DNA from: Kiloniella laminariae
GTDB taxonomy: Bacteria > Pseudomonadota > Alphaproteobacteria > Kiloniellales > Kiloniellaceae
Length of the DNA stretch: 64,000 nucleotides
NCBI RefSeq assembly: GCF_027214005.1
Contig: NZ_JAPWGY010000009.1
Coordinates: 79,540 to 143,539, forward strand
Direction: 5' to 3'
Below the pieces are notes generated by a model. The model worked only from the letters and a program-made list of their open reading frames with translations. It was not told where the DNA came from and ran no database searches. Position numbers and translations under genes: made by a program. Positions 45,486 through 53,983 of this stretch are shown here, one piece after another; position 1 is the stretch's first letter, and each line of letters begins with the position of its first letter.

Positions 45486-45511
45486 ATGGATAATGCTGAT
45501 GGATAATGCTG
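45486..45511 (+). repeat. 13-bp tandem duplication spanning the DUF1491 start codon
   Basis: ATGGATAATGCTG occurs twice end to end (45486-45498 and 45499-45511). The first copy has the well-placed GGAG (45474-45477, 8 bases before its ATG) but reads out of frame and stops after six codons at 45504-45506; the second copy is in frame with the gene. Confidence 0.85.
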
Positions 45512-45837
45512 ATCTTTCAGCAGATCTCTGGATTATGGCGCAGGTGCGCCAGTGTAACCAGCGCGGCATCCCGGCGATGATCCTGCACAAGGGTGACAAG
45601 GACCGCGGCAGCCTGCTGCTCAAAATCAACTTGCTCGGCCCCGGCTGTCAGGTCCTGAGCCAGACCCGTGATCTGGATGGCAATCTGGCCTGGCTGGCGG
45701 CCAACAAGGGCGCATTGATGAGCGAGCCGGATGCCGATGAATACGTTGCCCGCGCCCTGAAGCGCGATCCGGATCTCTGGGTGGTCGAGCTGGAAGACCG
45801 CAAGGGCGAAAACCCCTTTGGCGGGACGCTGCTGTAA
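45499..45837 (+). CDS. DUF1491 family protein
   Basis: 112-residue cytoplasmic protein of the alphaproteobacterial DUF1491 family, function unknown. Typical blocks are LWIMAQVRQCNQRGIPAMILHKGDKDRG at the N-terminus (short motifs IMAQVRQC and ILHKGDKDRG), GSLLLKINLLGPGCQVLSQTRD near 36, and DEYVARALKRDPDLWVVELEDR near 78. The in-frame ATG at 45499 is 21 bases from the only good ribosome site, because a 13-bp duplication moved it out of register (see the repeat entry). Translation may start by re-initiation after the six-codon upstream ORF. A terminator follows. Confidence 0.88.
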   Translation: MDNADLSADLWIMAQVRQCNQRGIPAMILHKGDKDRGSLLLKINLLGPGCQVLSQTRDLDGNLAWLAANKGALMSEPDADEYVARALKRDPDLWVVELEDRKGENPFGGTLL

Positions 45838-45862
45838 GCTGTTGCCCAGGGTAAGTAACACA

Positions 45863-45898
45863 AAAAAAGGCCCTGGGAGTGTCCCCAGAGGCCTTTTA
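45863..45898 (+). terminator. Rho-independent terminator after DUF1491 gene
   Basis: AAAAGGCC...TGGG pairs with CCCA...GGCCTTTT around a short loop, with TTTTATT at the end. It lies 25 bases past the stop. Confidence 0.8.
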
Positions 45899-45925
45899 TT
45901 GTCAGTGCCAAGTTGAGAGCGATTA

Positions 45926-45975
45926 AATTGCAGGTGCCGCTGGCACACCCCTTGAATTGCAGGTGCCGCTGGCAC
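45926..45975. repeat. Pair of 21-bp palindromic direct repeats downstream of prfC
   Basis: AATTGCAGGTGCCGCTGGCAC occurs at 45926-45946 and 45955-45975, 29 bases apart. Each copy contains a dyad of GTGCC and GGCAC around GCT. The second copy abuts the prfC stop codon. They could act as a rho-dependent terminator region or be copies of a dispersed palindromic element. Confidence 0.75.
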
Positions 45976-47553
45976 CTAGCGTTCGCGGGTGGCGGTAAAG
46001 CGCAGTTTCGGATTGTCCTCCTGAATACGTCCCATATCCCAGAGGTTCCGCGCCATATAGACCGGACAGCCGTCGCGGTCTTCGGCCAAGGCGCCCTTGT
46101 TGCGATCCAGAAAGTGTTTCATGGCCAGCGCATCATCGGATGAAACCCAGCGCGCCGTGACGAAGGGGGCCGCTTCGAAACCGACGTTGATGCCGTATTC
46201 ATGTTCAATCCGGGTCAACAACACATCAAGCTGCAGGCGACCGACCACACCGACAATATAGCTGGAACCGATCACCGGGCGGAAAACCTGGGTTACCCCC
46301 TCTTCCGCCAGCGAGTCCAAAGCCTTGGACAGATGCTTGGCCTTCAACGGATCGTCGAGACGTACACGCTGCAGAATTTCCGGTGCGAAGCTCGGGATGC
46401 CGGTAAAGCGGATCTGTTCGCCCTCGGTCAGGGTATCGCCGACGCGCAAGGTGCCATGGTTGGGAATGCCGATGATATCGCCCGGCCAGGCTTCTTCGGC
46501 CAGTTCGCGGTTCTGGGCAAAGAACATGATCGGGTTGTGGATACTCATAGACTTGCCAGTGCTGATCTGGTTCAGGCGCATCCCGCGTTTGAACTTGCCC
46601 GAACAGATGCGCATAAAGGCAATGCGGTCACGGTGTTTCGGGTCCATATTGGCCTGGACCTTGAAAACAAATCCGGTCACGGCTTCTTCTGCCGGTTTGA
46701 CCGGGCGCAGGTCTGTGGGCTGGCTTTTCGGTGCTGGTGCAAACTTCAACACCGCATCGAGCAGTTGTTTGACACCGAAACTTTTCAGGGCCGAGCCGAA
46801 ATAGACCGGGGTCAGATGGCCTTCGCGGTAGCTTTCCAGATCGAAGTCCGGACAGGCATCCATGGCAAGGTCGGCTTCTTCAAGCAGGGTCTCATACTGA
46901 TCAGCCGGCAACAGCTTGGGCAATTCATCGCCAAGCAGTTCAGCCGGAACCGGCGTGCCGAAGCCCTCTTCACCGGTAAAGGGGATCATTTCCTCGCGCA
47001 CCAGATCGTAACAGCCCTTGAAGGTGCCGCCACCCCCTACCGGCCACATCATCGGCACGGTATCGAGTGCCAGCGCCTCAGCCACTTCATCAAGCACTTC
47101 GAAGACATCGCGGCCTTCGCGGTCCATCTTGTTGACAAAGGTGATGATCGGTATATCGCGCAGACGACAAACTTCAAAAAGCTTGCGGGTCTGGGCCTCA
47201 ATCCCCTTGGCCGCGTCAATCACCATGATAGCGGAATCAACGGCGGTCAGGGTGCGATAGGTATCTTCACTGAAATCTTCGTGACCCGGTGTGTCGAGCA
47301 GGTTGAAGGTTACACCCTCGTATTCAAAGGTCATGACCGAAGTCGTCACAGAAATCCCGCGCGCCTGTTCGATTTTCATCCAGTCAGAATGCGCCCGACG
47401 GTTTTCGCCCTTGGCCTTGACCTGCCCGGCCATGCGGATCGCACCGCCCAAAAGCAGCAGTTTTTCTGTCAGCGTCGTCTTCCCTGCATCAGGATGGGAA
47501 ATGATCGCAAAAGTGCGCCGGGCGTTGGCTTGCTTGGAGATTTCTGAAGACAT
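45976..47553 (-). CDS. prfC: Peptide chain release factor 3
   Basis: 525-residue translational GTPase that removes RF1 and RF2 from the ribosome after termination. G1 HPDAGKTTLTEKLL near residue 20, G3 LLDTPGHEDFSEDTYR near 91, G4 TFVNKMDREGRD near 145. The following domains (LRPVKPAEEAVTGFVFKVQANMD region near 285) and length fit RF3 rather than EF-G. It is a single-gene unit here. A long reverse ORF on the other strand is only a shadow of its codon bias. Confidence 0.96.
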   Translation of the reverse strand: MSSEISKQANARRTFAIISHPDAGKTTLTEKLLLLGGAIRMAGQVKAKGENRRAHSDWMKIEQARGISVTTSVMTFEYEGVTFNLLDTPGHEDFSEDTYRTLTAVDSAIMVIDAAKGIEAQTRKLFEVCRLRDIPIITFVNKMDREGRDVFEVLDEVAEALALDTVPMMWPVGGGGTFKGCYDLVREEMIPFTGEEGFGTPVPAELLGDELPKLLPADQYETLLEEADLAMDACPDFDLESYREGHLTPVYFGSALKSFGVKQLLDAVLKFAPAPKSQPTDLRPVKPAEEAVTGFVFKVQANMDPKHRDRIAFMRICSGKFKRGMRLNQISTGKSMSIHNPIMFFAQNRELAEEAWPGDIIGIPNHGTLRVGDTLTEGEQIRFTGIPSFAPEILQRVRLDDPLKAKHLSKALDSLAEEGVTQVFRPVIGSSYIVGVVGRLQLDVLLTRIEHEYGINVGFEAAPFVTARWVSSDDALAMKHFLDRNKGALAEDRDGCPVYMARNLWDMGRIQEDNPKLRFTATRER

Positions 47554-48067
47554 GATCTGGTTTCAACGATTTCTATACAAAAATAATTTGAAATCCCGCC
47601 GTTTTCACAAGAAAACCTGCCGGGAAAACTGCGGTGACAATCTGATTTATTCGCCTTTGCGTCAAGATTAAACGCCATAGTTCAAGCAGGCAGGATTAAA
47701 TCAGGTTGCCGCTAACAGGTAAAATCCTGAAAACCTGGATCATATTCATTAAAAAATTGCCCGACAGAAGCATTTCAGGCCGCATTTGCCATCTCCAATA
47801 GAACAGGAAATCACAAGAAAAAGGATTGAATGGAACTATTTTGCCACAATCGTGATAAAAATATCACTATTACGTGAAGAAAATTAGGACATTTTTTTGT
47901 ACCAATATTTGAATTAACAATTGTTATTAAGTACTTGCCAAAAACAGGTTGAATATTCCCCTAAATCACACTGGCCTCTATTTAATTGAAATTTAAGACA
48001 CCAGGCGCAACATGAATACATAGAGAGGTGCTCGCGAGGTTTTGCACCCTGGATAAAGGAGGCCCAA
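47554..48067. other. AT-rich intergenic region upstream of prfC and a secreted-protein gene
   Basis: This 514-base divergent gap is strongly AT-rich from about 47690 on. I see a 12-bp palindrome TAACAATTGTTA at 47915-47926 and an inverted repeat GTGATA-N4-TATCAC at 47852-47867, both possible operators. A strong AAAGGAGG at the right end belongs to the 48068 gene. No ORF of substance is seen. Confidence 0.5.
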
Positions 48068-48370
48068 ATGTTGAAGTATATCACCCTTGCCGTGATCGCT
48101 TTTACGGGTTTCGTAGGAACAGCACCGGCTCAAGCCCAGAGCCAATGTGACAAACGGGCAAGCATTCTGGAAATGCTTTCAAGCCGGTACAGCGAAAAAA
48201 CAGAAGCAATTGGCGTTACCAACAAAGGTGGTCTGATCGAAGTTCTCACCGCCAAAGATGGTGGCACCTGGACCATTATTGTCACCACACCGCACGGCAT
48301 CAGTTGCCTGGTCGCCGCGGGTGAAGGCTGGAGACAGGTCGAAAAAGCAGTGTTGGAACCCAAAGTCTGA
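48068..48370 (+). CDS. Small exported protein of unknown function
   Basis: 100-residue predicted periplasmic protein. The signal peptide (MLKYITLAVIAFTGFVGTA) ends APAQA at about residue 23. The mature 77 residues contain two cysteines (SQCDKR and GISCLV), which could form a disulphide, and the block GGTWTIIVTTPHGISCLVAAG near residue 65 that resembles widespread small secreted proteins of alphaproteobacteria. I cannot name a family. An excellent ribosome site (AAAGGAGG, 6 bases upstream) suggests good expression. It is a lone gene. Confidence 0.75.
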   Translation: MLKYITLAVIAFTGFVGTAPAQAQSQCDKRASILEMLSSRYSEKTEAIGVTNKGGLIEVLTAKDGGTWTIIVTTPHGISCLVAAGEGWRQVEKAVLEPKV

Positions 48371-48575
48371 AGTGCACAGGCCTTAAAACGGCGGCGCGCA
48401 AATAGCGCAACCCCAGCGGGTTGCCCGGTTGCCGCACTTGCATAAAGCAGATTTTGCTATAGGCCAGATCAGATGGCAGCAACAATGGCAAAGAGCGAAT
48501 TGCTTATTTCAAGAAAGGACGCGCACGCCTCTTTATCACAAGAGGCAAAGGCGGATGGCTTATTACGCCAAGAAA

Positions 48576-49040
48576 CTACTTCAAGAAACGGTGGTGCACG
48601 ATGTCCCCTTTTTTGATCTGCAGTCGGGAAACCGTTCCTGCGTTAAGTTCCAGAACAGCTGACACCTGTCCTTCTGACGAGAGTGTCCTTGTTGACAGCG
48701 GTGTCGTCTTTTCTTCGATATGCACAATGCGTCCGGTACCATCCAGAAAAAGCATATCCAGAGATATATAGGTATTCTTCATCCACATCATGACATTTTG
48801 TGGCTCTTCATAAATAAAGAGCATGCCTGCGTCTGATGTCATTTCCCGGCGATACATCAGGCCGCGCGCACGTTGCCCCGGACTTACGGCCAGCTCTATT
48901 TCAAAGCGATGTGCCGACCCGTCAGCAGAAAAAATCACCAGATCATCTTTTTCAAAGGCCTGCTGGGCTTGCACTGAAAAAATCAGAAACAACGAGAGAA
49001 CAATAGATTGGAACAGTGTCAGAACAGATCGCTTTAACAT
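48576..49040 (-). CDS. DUF192 family exported protein
   Basis: 154-residue DUF192 protein with a signal peptide ending SVQAQQ. Family blocks are FEIELAVSPGQRARGLMYR near residue 46 (the RGLMYR motif is diagnostic), GMLFIYEEPQNVMMWMKNTYISLDMLF near 72 (short motifs MLFIYEE and MWMKNT), and the C-terminal AVLELNAGTVSRLQIKKGD. The family's biochemical function is unknown; members are periplasmic or membrane-linked in bacteria and extracellular in archaea. It converges on the small exported protein gene. Confidence 0.9.
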   Translation of the reverse strand: MLKRSVLTLFQSIVLSLFLIFSVQAQQAFEKDDLVIFSADGSAHRFEIELAVSPGQRARGLMYRREMTSDAGMLFIYEEPQNVMMWMKNTYISLDMLFLDGTGRIVHIEEKTTPLSTRTLSSEGQVSAVLELNAGTVSRLQIKKGDIVHHRFLK

Positions 49041-49314
49041 CAGAAACTCTCTACTACCTCAAAAGTGAAACCACGCTACTGCCTGGCCGTGTCAGTCGCA
49101 AGAAGCGAGTTCCCTGATTTTCAGGCAAGATATTATTCGCGCACTTGGTAACCCTAAATCCCTCCAGAGAATTACCTTATCTGAAACCATCTCTTCCAGA
49201 GTTAAGGTGGTGACGGCAAAAGATTGGTCAAACCGCAGAAAGATCTTGTGTTCCCCGCAGGCTGTTATGTTAAGATTACTGCAGAATATCAATCTGTTGC
49301 CACCGGAGCCCCCG

Positions 49315-50145
49315 ATGACCCACAAGAGCATCCTTGTTCATCTCGCCAACGACGAAGAACATCAGACCCGTCTGGATGTTGCGACCCGTCTTGCCAAACA
49401 GCACGATGCCCATGTTTCTGCATTGTTCATCACGACACCGGTCGGTATGCCTGCCGAAATCTATGGTCGTGGCGCTTCGGTTCAGTTTCTTCTGGATGCG
49501 ACCAACTCGGCCGAAAAAAAGGCGGCCAAGCTTGAGAAAGAATTCCGCGACACCTGCGAACGCAACAATATCTCCTATAGTTGGGTTGTCGAAGGGGGAG
49601 ACCACATCAGCCTGCTTGCTGATCACGCGCATGCAGCAGATGTCATTATCCTCAGCCAGCCGAGCCACGAACATTTTGAAGACCGCTTCAGGACCCGACT
49701 GGTTGAAGAAATCACTCTGCTCAGTGGCCTGCCCTGCCTGATGATCCCCAAGGGCTTTGATGCAAGCAAGCCGATCGGTAAACGGGTTATGGTCGCCTGG
49801 AAAAGTACCCGTGAAGCCATTCGTGCAGTGCGTGACAATCTCTCCGTTCTGCGCAAAGCCGATGAAGTGCTCCTGCTTTCAATCCGCCCCAACACCCAGG
49901 ACGCGCTCTCGCTCGGTGAAATCGATAACTATCTGGAACGCCACGACATCCAGGCCAAGACCGTGAAGATAGCCGAGACCGAAAGCTCTATCGGTCAAAC
50001 CATCCACGATGCCGCAGAAACCCACAACTGTGACCTGCTCGTCTGTGGCGCCTATGGGCACAGCCGCCTGAGAGAAATGTTCCTCGGTGGCGTAACCAAA
50101 TATCTGGTCAACCACGCCACCATTCCCGTCGTCATGTCTCACTAA
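49315..50145 (+). CDS. Universal stress protein with two tandem Usp domains
   Basis: 276-residue cytoplasmic protein. I start at the ATG at 49315 with GGAG 7 bases upstream, which leads directly into the first strand SILVHLAND. The first Usp domain covers residues 1-150 and is degenerate in its nucleotide loop; the second (about 160-276) begins RVMVAWKSTREAIRAV and ends with the ATP-binding pattern CGAYGHSRLREMFLGGVTKYL, matching G-x2-G-x9-G-S/T closely except that the final S/T region reads KYL. Tandem Usp proteins are common in stress and energy-limitation regulons. It is a single gene closed by an 18-bp terminator. Confidence 0.9.
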   Translation: MTHKSILVHLANDEEHQTRLDVATRLAKQHDAHVSALFITTPVGMPAEIYGRGASVQFLLDATNSAEKKAAKLEKEFRDTCERNNISYSWVVEGGDHISLLADHAHAADVIILSQPSHEHFEDRFRTRLVEEITLLSGLPCLMIPKGFDASKPIGKRVMVAWKSTREAIRAVRDNLSVLRKADEVLLLSIRPNTQDALSLGEIDNYLERHDIQAKTVKIAETESSIGQTIHDAAETHNCDLLVCGAYGHSRLREMFLGGVTKYLVNHATIPVVMSH

Positions 50146-50275
50146 CGGGCCCAATTGTCTTCCTCCACAAGGAAAGACGATAAAACAGAGCATTCACGAC
50201 AAGTCGAGGGCTACACTGCTAATACCCGAATAGTGCTGGCTTCTCTGGCAGAACTCCAATCGACATGTTCAACAA

Positions 50276-50314
50276 CAATAAGGGGCTGACCATTGAATGG
50301 TCAGCCCCTTATTG
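50276..50314. terminator. Bidirectional terminator between usp and the antiporter gene
   Basis: A perfect 18-bp stem (CAATAAGGGGCTGACCAT with its complement) closed by TGA. It lies between convergent genes; both flanks have AATAA/TTATT sequence. Confidence 0.9.
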
Positions 50315-50335
50315 TTTGAATATACCTAGCCCTGC

Positions 50336-51799
50336 CTATAGGAAGAAGATAAAGGTCAACAGGACAAAACAGGGCATCAGAATAGCTCCGGACCAGAGCA
50401 TATAACCAAAGAAGCTTGGCATGGCGATCCCGCTTTCTTCGGCAATCGAGCGCACCATAAAGTTCGGGGCATTCCCGACATAGGTGTTTGCCCCCATAAA
50501 GACCGCTCCGGCTGAAATTGCCAGCAGAGTATTGGAAGCCGGACCCATCAGGGTCTCCACATCCATCCCTGTGGTATTGAAGAAAACCAGATAGGTCGGT
50601 GCATTATCCAGGAAGCTGGACAGGATACCTGTTGCCCAGAAATACATAAAGTTGATCGGTTCACCATCGCTTGATGTAACTGACTCAACAATGGCGCCAA
50701 GTGCTCCCTCTGAGCCCGCTTTCAAAATAGCAATGGCGGGTATGATCGTAATGAATATGCCAATGAAAAGCTTGCCGACCTCCAGGATCGGAAACCAGTT
50801 AAACCCGTTGGCTTTCCTGCTCTGGTCATTGGTCAGATAGAGGGACAGATACGCAATCAAAAGCAGCAGACCATCGCGTATCAGGTTTTGCAGATCGACA
50901 TGAACATAATAGATTTCGAAAGAAATCCCCGGCTTCCAGAAGCCAGACAGCAAAACAGCCCCGATAACACCAAGCAGGAGAAGAAGGTTGATTTTGCCAT
51001 CCAGGGCGAAAGCAACATCCTCTTCTTCACCCTCTGCAGACTCAGTGCTCACAAAGACAGCGCCTTCTTTGTTATAAAGGTAGCTATCAAGAACGAAATA
51101 GACCGCCAGCAGAATAACCGAGAGAACAATCATCGGCAGGAGCATATGCGTGGTGGGCCAGAAGAAATCCACTCCCTTCAGAAATCCGAGGAACAGGGGA
51201 GGATCTCCCAGAGGTGTCAGTGATCCACCGATGTTGGCCACCAGAAAGATGAAAAACACGATGGTATGGGTTTTGTGTTTACGCCCCTCCAACGCCTTGA
51301 TCATGGGACGGATCAGCAACATAGCGGCCCCTGTAGTTCCCATCCAGCTGGCGATCAGCGTACCGATCAAAAGAATACAGGTATTCAGCAAAGGTGTGCC
51401 AGTCAGACGTCCGCGAACTCGCACCCCTCCGGCAACAGTAAAGAGACTGAAAAGCAATATAATAAAAGGAAAATACTCTAGCAGGCTGACATGCAATGTT
51501 TCATATAGCGCCAGACTAAAGCCGTAAAAGAAGGTAAACGGCAATAAAAACAGCAAAGCCCAGAAGGCAGAGATCTTGCCGAAATTATAGTGCCAGAAAT
51601 TTGGCGCCACGAGGGGAAAGATTGCAATGGAAAGCAACATACCAGCAAAAGGTATAACCCAGATCAGCCCCATGCCCTGCCCCTCAAGATGAGGAGCTCC
51701 GGCTCCGGCGGCCTGGGCGACAGCTGGCAACAGTAAAATTGAAAGAACCGAAAGCCCGAGCATGGTCATGCGATTTACACTGGTAGACAGAGCCATCAA
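50336..51799 (-). CDS. nhaD: NhaD-type sodium/proton antiporter (ion transporter superfamily)
   Basis: 487-residue inner-membrane transporter with about 11-12 hydrophobic segments, the first a possible signal-anchor ending AVAQAAG. The family signature GGSLTPLGDPPLFLGFLKGVDFFW (near residues 192-215, short motif TPLGDPPLFLGF) and a second repeat block SSFLDNAPTYLVFFN near 396 are those of the NhaD/citrate-transporter-like antiporters. The first start ATG is followed closely by others (residues 2, 11), so the exact N-terminus is uncertain. A Na+ export role would fit a marine or saline habitat. Divergent from dctB. Confidence 0.75.
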   Translation of the reverse strand: MMALSTSVNRMTMLGLSVLSILLLPAVAQAAGAGAPHLEGQGMGLIWVIPFAGMLLSIAIFPLVAPNFWHYNFGKISAFWALLFLLPFTFFYGFSLALYETLHVSLLEYFPFIILLFSLFTVAGGVRVRGRLTGTPLLNTCILLIGTLIASWMGTTGAAMLLIRPMIKALEGRKHKTHTIVFFIFLVANIGGSLTPLGDPPLFLGFLKGVDFFWPTTHMLLPMIVLSVILLAVYFVLDSYLYNKEGAVFVSTESAEGEEEDVAFALDGKINLLLLLGVIGAVLLSGFWKPGISFEIYYVHVDLQNLIRDGLLLLIAYLSLYLTNDQSRKANGFNWFPILEVGKLFIGIFITIIPAIAILKAGSEGALGAIVESVTSSDGEPINFMYFWATGILSSFLDNAPTYLVFFNTTGMDVETLMGPASNTLLAISAGAVFMGANTYVGNAPNFMVRSIAEESGIAMPSFFGYMLWSGAILMPCFVLLTFIFFL

Positions 51800-52165
51800 T
51801 TCTTCCTTCTAACTGTTCGACCAACGTGACAAGCAATGTCCAGCGATGGTTTCCATTCGAAATTCCGTCCTTTTCTTTAGCCTCAATGTTTCCGAAAGAC
51901 AAGAGGTGGCTGAGCATAAGCGGACCTCGGGCTTTCCTGAGAAACCCCGATACAAGAACAGCATCCCCAAAACACAGGAAGCAGGCAAAAAATCCAGAAA
52001 AGGTTCCAGAAAAGGTTTAGGGCACAGGCACTGTTACCGGCTCTTTTACCTTAGGCATCCAGCTATATCTTTCCAGCGATCCTCACGTCAGGCATAGTTC
52101 AATTTCACCGACAACATACTATCTGGTAACACATACTATCTGGTAACAATGGCCCTGCTCCTTCA
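51800..52165. other. Divergent region between antiporter and dctB
   Basis: A 366-base gap that should contain both promoters. It includes two close copies of CCAGAAAAGGTT near 51994-52017 and a perfect 17-bp tandem repeat at 52114-52147. I see no strong ribosome site before dctB and no clear sigma-70 hexamer pair. Confidence 0.5.
52114..52147 (+). repeat. Perfect 17-bp tandem repeat upstream of dctB
   Basis: ACATACTATCTGGTAAC is repeated twice without a gap (52114-52130 and 52131-52147), ending 18 bases before the first possible dctB start. It may be a regulator site or a recent slippage duplication. Confidence 0.8.
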
Positions 52166-53983
52166 ATGATCACCATGCGCTCCTCCATGATCCGTGGCCC
52201 GTGGCTCAGCTGGTTCATTTCCGTCCTTCTCGGGTTCGGTGTCATCTGGCTTGCCAGCTATTGGGTAGGCGTCTTTACCCTGCAGGAGTTGAGAGAAACA
52301 ACCAGAGAACGCCTCAGTCTCTATCACGGGACAGTTATAGGCGCCCTGGACAAATACCGCTACCTCCCCTTTGTCCTTTCCAGAGATGAAGACATTCGAC
52401 AACTGCTCTCGGCATCGCAGGGTAACCAGGAACTGGTTTCGGCGATAAACATCTCTCTTGATGCAACAAATCTGAAAGCTGAATCAGATGTCGTGTATGT
52501 AATGGACAGGTTTGGTACGACCCTCGCATCATCCAACTGGAAAGAAAGTGTCAGTTTCGTTGGCCATAACTATGCTTTCCGGCCTTATTTCAAGGATGCA
52601 ATGGCTGGAAAAGAGGGACGTTTTTTTGCTTTGGGTACAGTGTCAGGTATCCCCGGTTTCTATATGTCACACCCTGTACGTGAAAAGTCCGGCATCATTG
52701 GTGTGGTTGTAATCAAGGTCAATCTTGAATTCTTGCAACAACAATGGCGCGAGGGGGGAGAAACCGTTTTTATTACAGATAAAAATTCGGTGATATTTCT
52801 CTCCAGTAAAGCAGAATGGCTCTATAAATCCCTTCAGCCGATTTCACAAGAAAGCATGACGCAAATCCGATCCGTCCGACAATATGGCCAGGCCAAACTC
52901 GGCCAGCTCAAAACCAGAGAACACAGCATTGCCGGCAGCTCTGTCACCGAGATCGACAAACGCGACTTTCTGGTCTCGACACTGGATATTGGATTTCCGG
53001 CCTGGGCATTACATTATCTCTATCCCGTAGCCCTGGTACGGGAAAGGCAGCAGACGACATTTGTCATAGGGCTTGTTCTTATGACCAGCTTTCTGGTTGG
53101 TGCCCTGTTTCTACGCGAAAGGCGCCTGAAAATCATTTCAAGCCGGAGAGCTTTGGAAGCCGAGAAAATCAAAGAGATCAATATCCAGCTTGAACAGGAA
53201 ATTACAGAGCGCCGCAGGTCCGAACAGCAGCTCCGGGCTGCTCAGGATGGACTGGTTCAGGCAGGAAAGCTCGCAGCGCTCGGCCAGATGTCCGCTGCGA
53301 TTGCCCACGAAATCAACCAGCCGATTGCAGCAATCCGGACTTTTGTGGCCAGTGCAAACCTGTTGCTAAAGCGGGGAAAAACACAAGAGCTGGATAATTC
53401 CCTGCAGCAAATCACCTTCCTGACCGAAAGAATGGGGGCCATTACCGGGCAGTTAAAAACCTTTGCCCGCAAGGCTCCGACGAAACTGGCTCCTGTTGAA
53501 GTCCACTATGTCCTCTCCCGGGCAATCGGTTTGATGCAACCGCTTTTCTCCCGGGAACAGGTCAGGATCAAAACGCATCTGCCCTCGGAAAAAATCTATA
53601 TTACAGGCGACGAAATTCGTCTGGAGCAGGTTTTTGTCAATCTGTTTCGCAATGCAACTGATGCTATGTCCGGGAAAGATCAAAAAGAAATATCTGTATA
53701 CCTTGACCTGAACCAGGAAACAGTCGTGATCCGGGTCAGGGATAATGGTACAGGAATGAACCCGGAAATCATCGAGCAGCTTTACGACCCCTTTTTCACC
53801 ACGAAAACCAATGGCGACGGAATTGGCCTTGGCCTTTCCATCAGCTATGGCATTGTAACAGATCTGGGAGGTGAAATTTTGGCCCGAAATCATCCCTCCG
53901 GCGGGGCAGAGTTTACTCTGTCTTTTCCTCTTTGCGACGCCCCTTCCAATGGACATCAATCAAATGAAAAACAACGAAATTGA
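52166..53983 (+). CDS. dctB: C4-dicarboxylate sensor histidine kinase DctB
   Basis: 605-residue membrane kinase. An N-terminal span (WFISVLLGFGVIWLASYWV) precedes a periplasmic double-PDC (Cache) region of about 250 residues with the DctB-like blocks LDKYRYLPFVLSRDEDI near 60 and GRFFALGTVSGIPGFYMSHPV near 150. A second span lies near 290-310. The kinase core has H381 in QMSAAIAHEINQPIAAIRTF, N box VFVNLFRNATDAM, G1 VRDNGTGM and G2 GIGLGLSIS. Several ATGs lie near the start (residues 1, 4, 8) with no clear ribosome site. It overlaps dctD and should phosphorylate it in response to external dicarboxylates. Confidence 0.93.
   Translation: MITMRSSMIRGPWLSWFISVLLGFGVIWLASYWVGVFTLQELRETTRERLSLYHGTVIGALDKYRYLPFVLSRDEDIRQLLSASQGNQELVSAINISLDATNLKAESDVVYVMDRFGTTLASSNWKESVSFVGHNYAFRPYFKDAMAGKEGRFFALGTVSGIPGFYMSHPVREKSGIIGVVVIKVNLEFLQQQWREGGETVFITDKNSVIFLSSKAEWLYKSLQPISQESMTQIRSVRQYGQAKLGQLKTREHSIAGSSVTEIDKRDFLVSTLDIGFPAWALHYLYPVALVRERQQTTFVIGLVLMTSFLVGALFLRERRLKIISSRRALEAEKIKEINIQLEQEITERRRSEQQLRAAQDGLVQAGKLAALGQMSAAIAHEINQPIAAIRTFVASANLLLKRGKTQELDNSLQQITFLTERMGAITGQLKTFARKAPTKLAPVEVHYVLSRAIGLMQPLFSREQVRIKTHLPSEKIYITGDEIRLEQVFVNLFRNATDAMSGKDQKEISVYLDLNQETVVIRVRDNGTGMNPEIIEQLYDPFFTTKTNGDGIGLGLSISYGIVTDLGGEILARNHPSGGAEFTLSFPLCDAPSNGHQSNEKQRN

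Noticed and set aside
45926..45975. A CRISPR array
   Set aside because: Only two repeat units with an 8-base gap exist; there is no spacer series and no cas gene.
46201..47547. A 448-codon open frame on the plus strand opposite prfC
   Set aside because: It lies entirely antisense to a well-conserved release factor gene and has no recognisable protein pattern; long antisense frames arise from the codon bias of such genes.
47852..47867. An FNR or CRP box
   Set aside because: GTGAT and ATCAC are separated by 6 bases, not the 4 needed for FNR, and the outer arms do not fit the CRP consensus, so only a generic palindrome is reported.
53871..53963. A longer N-terminus for DctD
   Set aside because: It would extend over 100 bases into dctB with residues that do not fit a receiver domain; the ATG at 53964 (or 53949) gives the normal start.
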